Assembly: GCF_900113905.1 (NCBI RefSeq)
Contig: NZ_FORC01000003.1
Location: 310,001-374,000, forward strand
Direction of reading: 5' to 3'
Length of the DNA: 64,000 bases
DNA from: Phytopseudomonas argentinensis
GTDB lineage: Bacteria > Pseudomonadota > Gammaproteobacteria > Pseudomonadales > Pseudomonadaceae
Below are positions 63,715 to 64,000 of the stretch, piece by piece (the first letter of the stretch is position 1; every line of letters begins with the position of its first letter). The translations under genes and the position numbers were made by a program. The notes beneath the pieces were generated by a model. The model was not told the DNA's origin and ran no database searches. It was given only the letters and a program-made list of their open reading frames with translations.

Positions 63715-64000
63715 ATGTCCGCTGCTGCATCGTTCCGCGTCGAAAAAGACCTGCTAGGCACCCTCGAAGTCCCGGCAGAAGCCTATTACGGCATCCAGAC
63801 CCTGCGTGCGCTGAACAACTTCCGCCTGTCCGGCGTGCCCCTGGCCCACTACCCGAAACTGGTGGTGGCCCTGGCGATGGTCAAGCAGGCCGCCGCCGAC
63901 GCCAACCGTGAGCTGGGCCACCTGCCCACCGAAAAACACGCGGCGATCAGCGAAGCCTGCGCACGCATCATCCGCGGCGATTTCCACGAGCAGTTCGTGG
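63715..64000 (+). CDS. aspA: Aspartate ammonia-lyase, 3' end outside the window
   Basis: First 95 residues of a fumarase/aspartase superfamily protein that converts L-aspartate to fumarate and ammonia. RVEKDLLGTLEVPAEAYYGIQTLRALNNF is diagnostic of AspA. GAGAATCGAGA precedes the ATG. Its presence after the aat/ggt/aau region fits use of acidic amino acids. The rest lies beyond the window edge. Confidence 0.92.
   Translation, partial: MSAAASFRVEKDLLGTLEVPAEAYYGIQTLRALNNFRLSGVPLAHYPKLVVALAMVKQAAADANRELGHLPTEKHAAISEACARIIRGDFHEQFV

Overview
The window is chromosomal DNA of a Pseudomonas-type gammaproteobacterium. The evidence is its high GC with G/C-rich third positions, Pseudomonas-style operons (mannitol mtl, acidic amino acid aat/aau, triABC-like RND pump, vgrG1b/tse7-like type VI module) and dispersed REP elements built on TGTGGGAGCGGGCCATGCC. 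No rRNA, tRNA, CRISPR array, IS element or phage was seen. The assignment rests on recognised families; no database search was run.

Layout. 1-8.5 kb: mannitol/sorbitol ABC uptake and catabolism (mtlEFGK, mtlD, mtlY, start codon of a next gene) with its AraC-type activator, all on the minus strand. 8.8-9.6 kb: beta-carbonic anhydrase. 9.8-16.3 kb: a radical SAM gene with a perfect LexA box, divergent from a two-adaptor RND pump. 16.3-22.5 kb: a TPR-like protein, then a XylR/DmpR-type sigma-54 regulator divergent from an aryl-aldehyde dehydrogenase / aryl-alcohol dehydrogenase / outer-membrane channel operon with a near-perfect -24/-12 promoter. 22.5-28.2 kb: a small exported protein, a BASS transporter, an AraC regulator, DUF1835, an exported protein and a D-2-hydroxyglutarate-type dehydrogenase. 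28.2-31.9 kb: an AT-rich control region and a tctCBA tripartite transporter. 31.9-38.7 kb: zinc-ribbon protein and prlC, gamma-carbonic anhydrase, a Xre/RES toxin-antitoxin pair, GNAT, a repeat-bearing gap, a SolA-like oxidase and an HD hydrolase.

38.9-49.1 kb: an orphan type VI secretion effector island: VgrG with a C-terminal 16-residue beta-repeat, DUF6484, DUF2169, a degenerate ketosynthase-fold protein, a DUF4150 (PAAR-like)-GHH nuclease toxin, a propeller-like putative immunity protein, a TIGR02270-type protein, and a putative periplasmic DUF6795 immunity protein followed by a class 3 lipase. The toxin C-terminus and immunity gene are visibly more AT-rich than their neighbours.

49.1-53.8 kb: DUF3299 protein, GlsB/YeaQ protein, purEK with a leader hairpin, adhP-like alcohol dehydrogenase, an exported protein. 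53.8-62.4 kb: aatJQMP, ggt and the aauSR two-component system, with AauR-type sites and a sigma-54 promoter before aatJ; no asparaginase gene lies between ggt and aauS. 62.6-64 kb: a LysR regulator divergent from aspA, which runs off the window.

The genes describe a soil or plant-associated heterotroph that takes up polyols, organic acids, acidic amino acids and lignin-type aryl compounds. Several catabolic transcripts carry A-rich AANAANAA motifs of the Hfq/Crc type by their ribosome binding sites, suggesting common catabolite repression.
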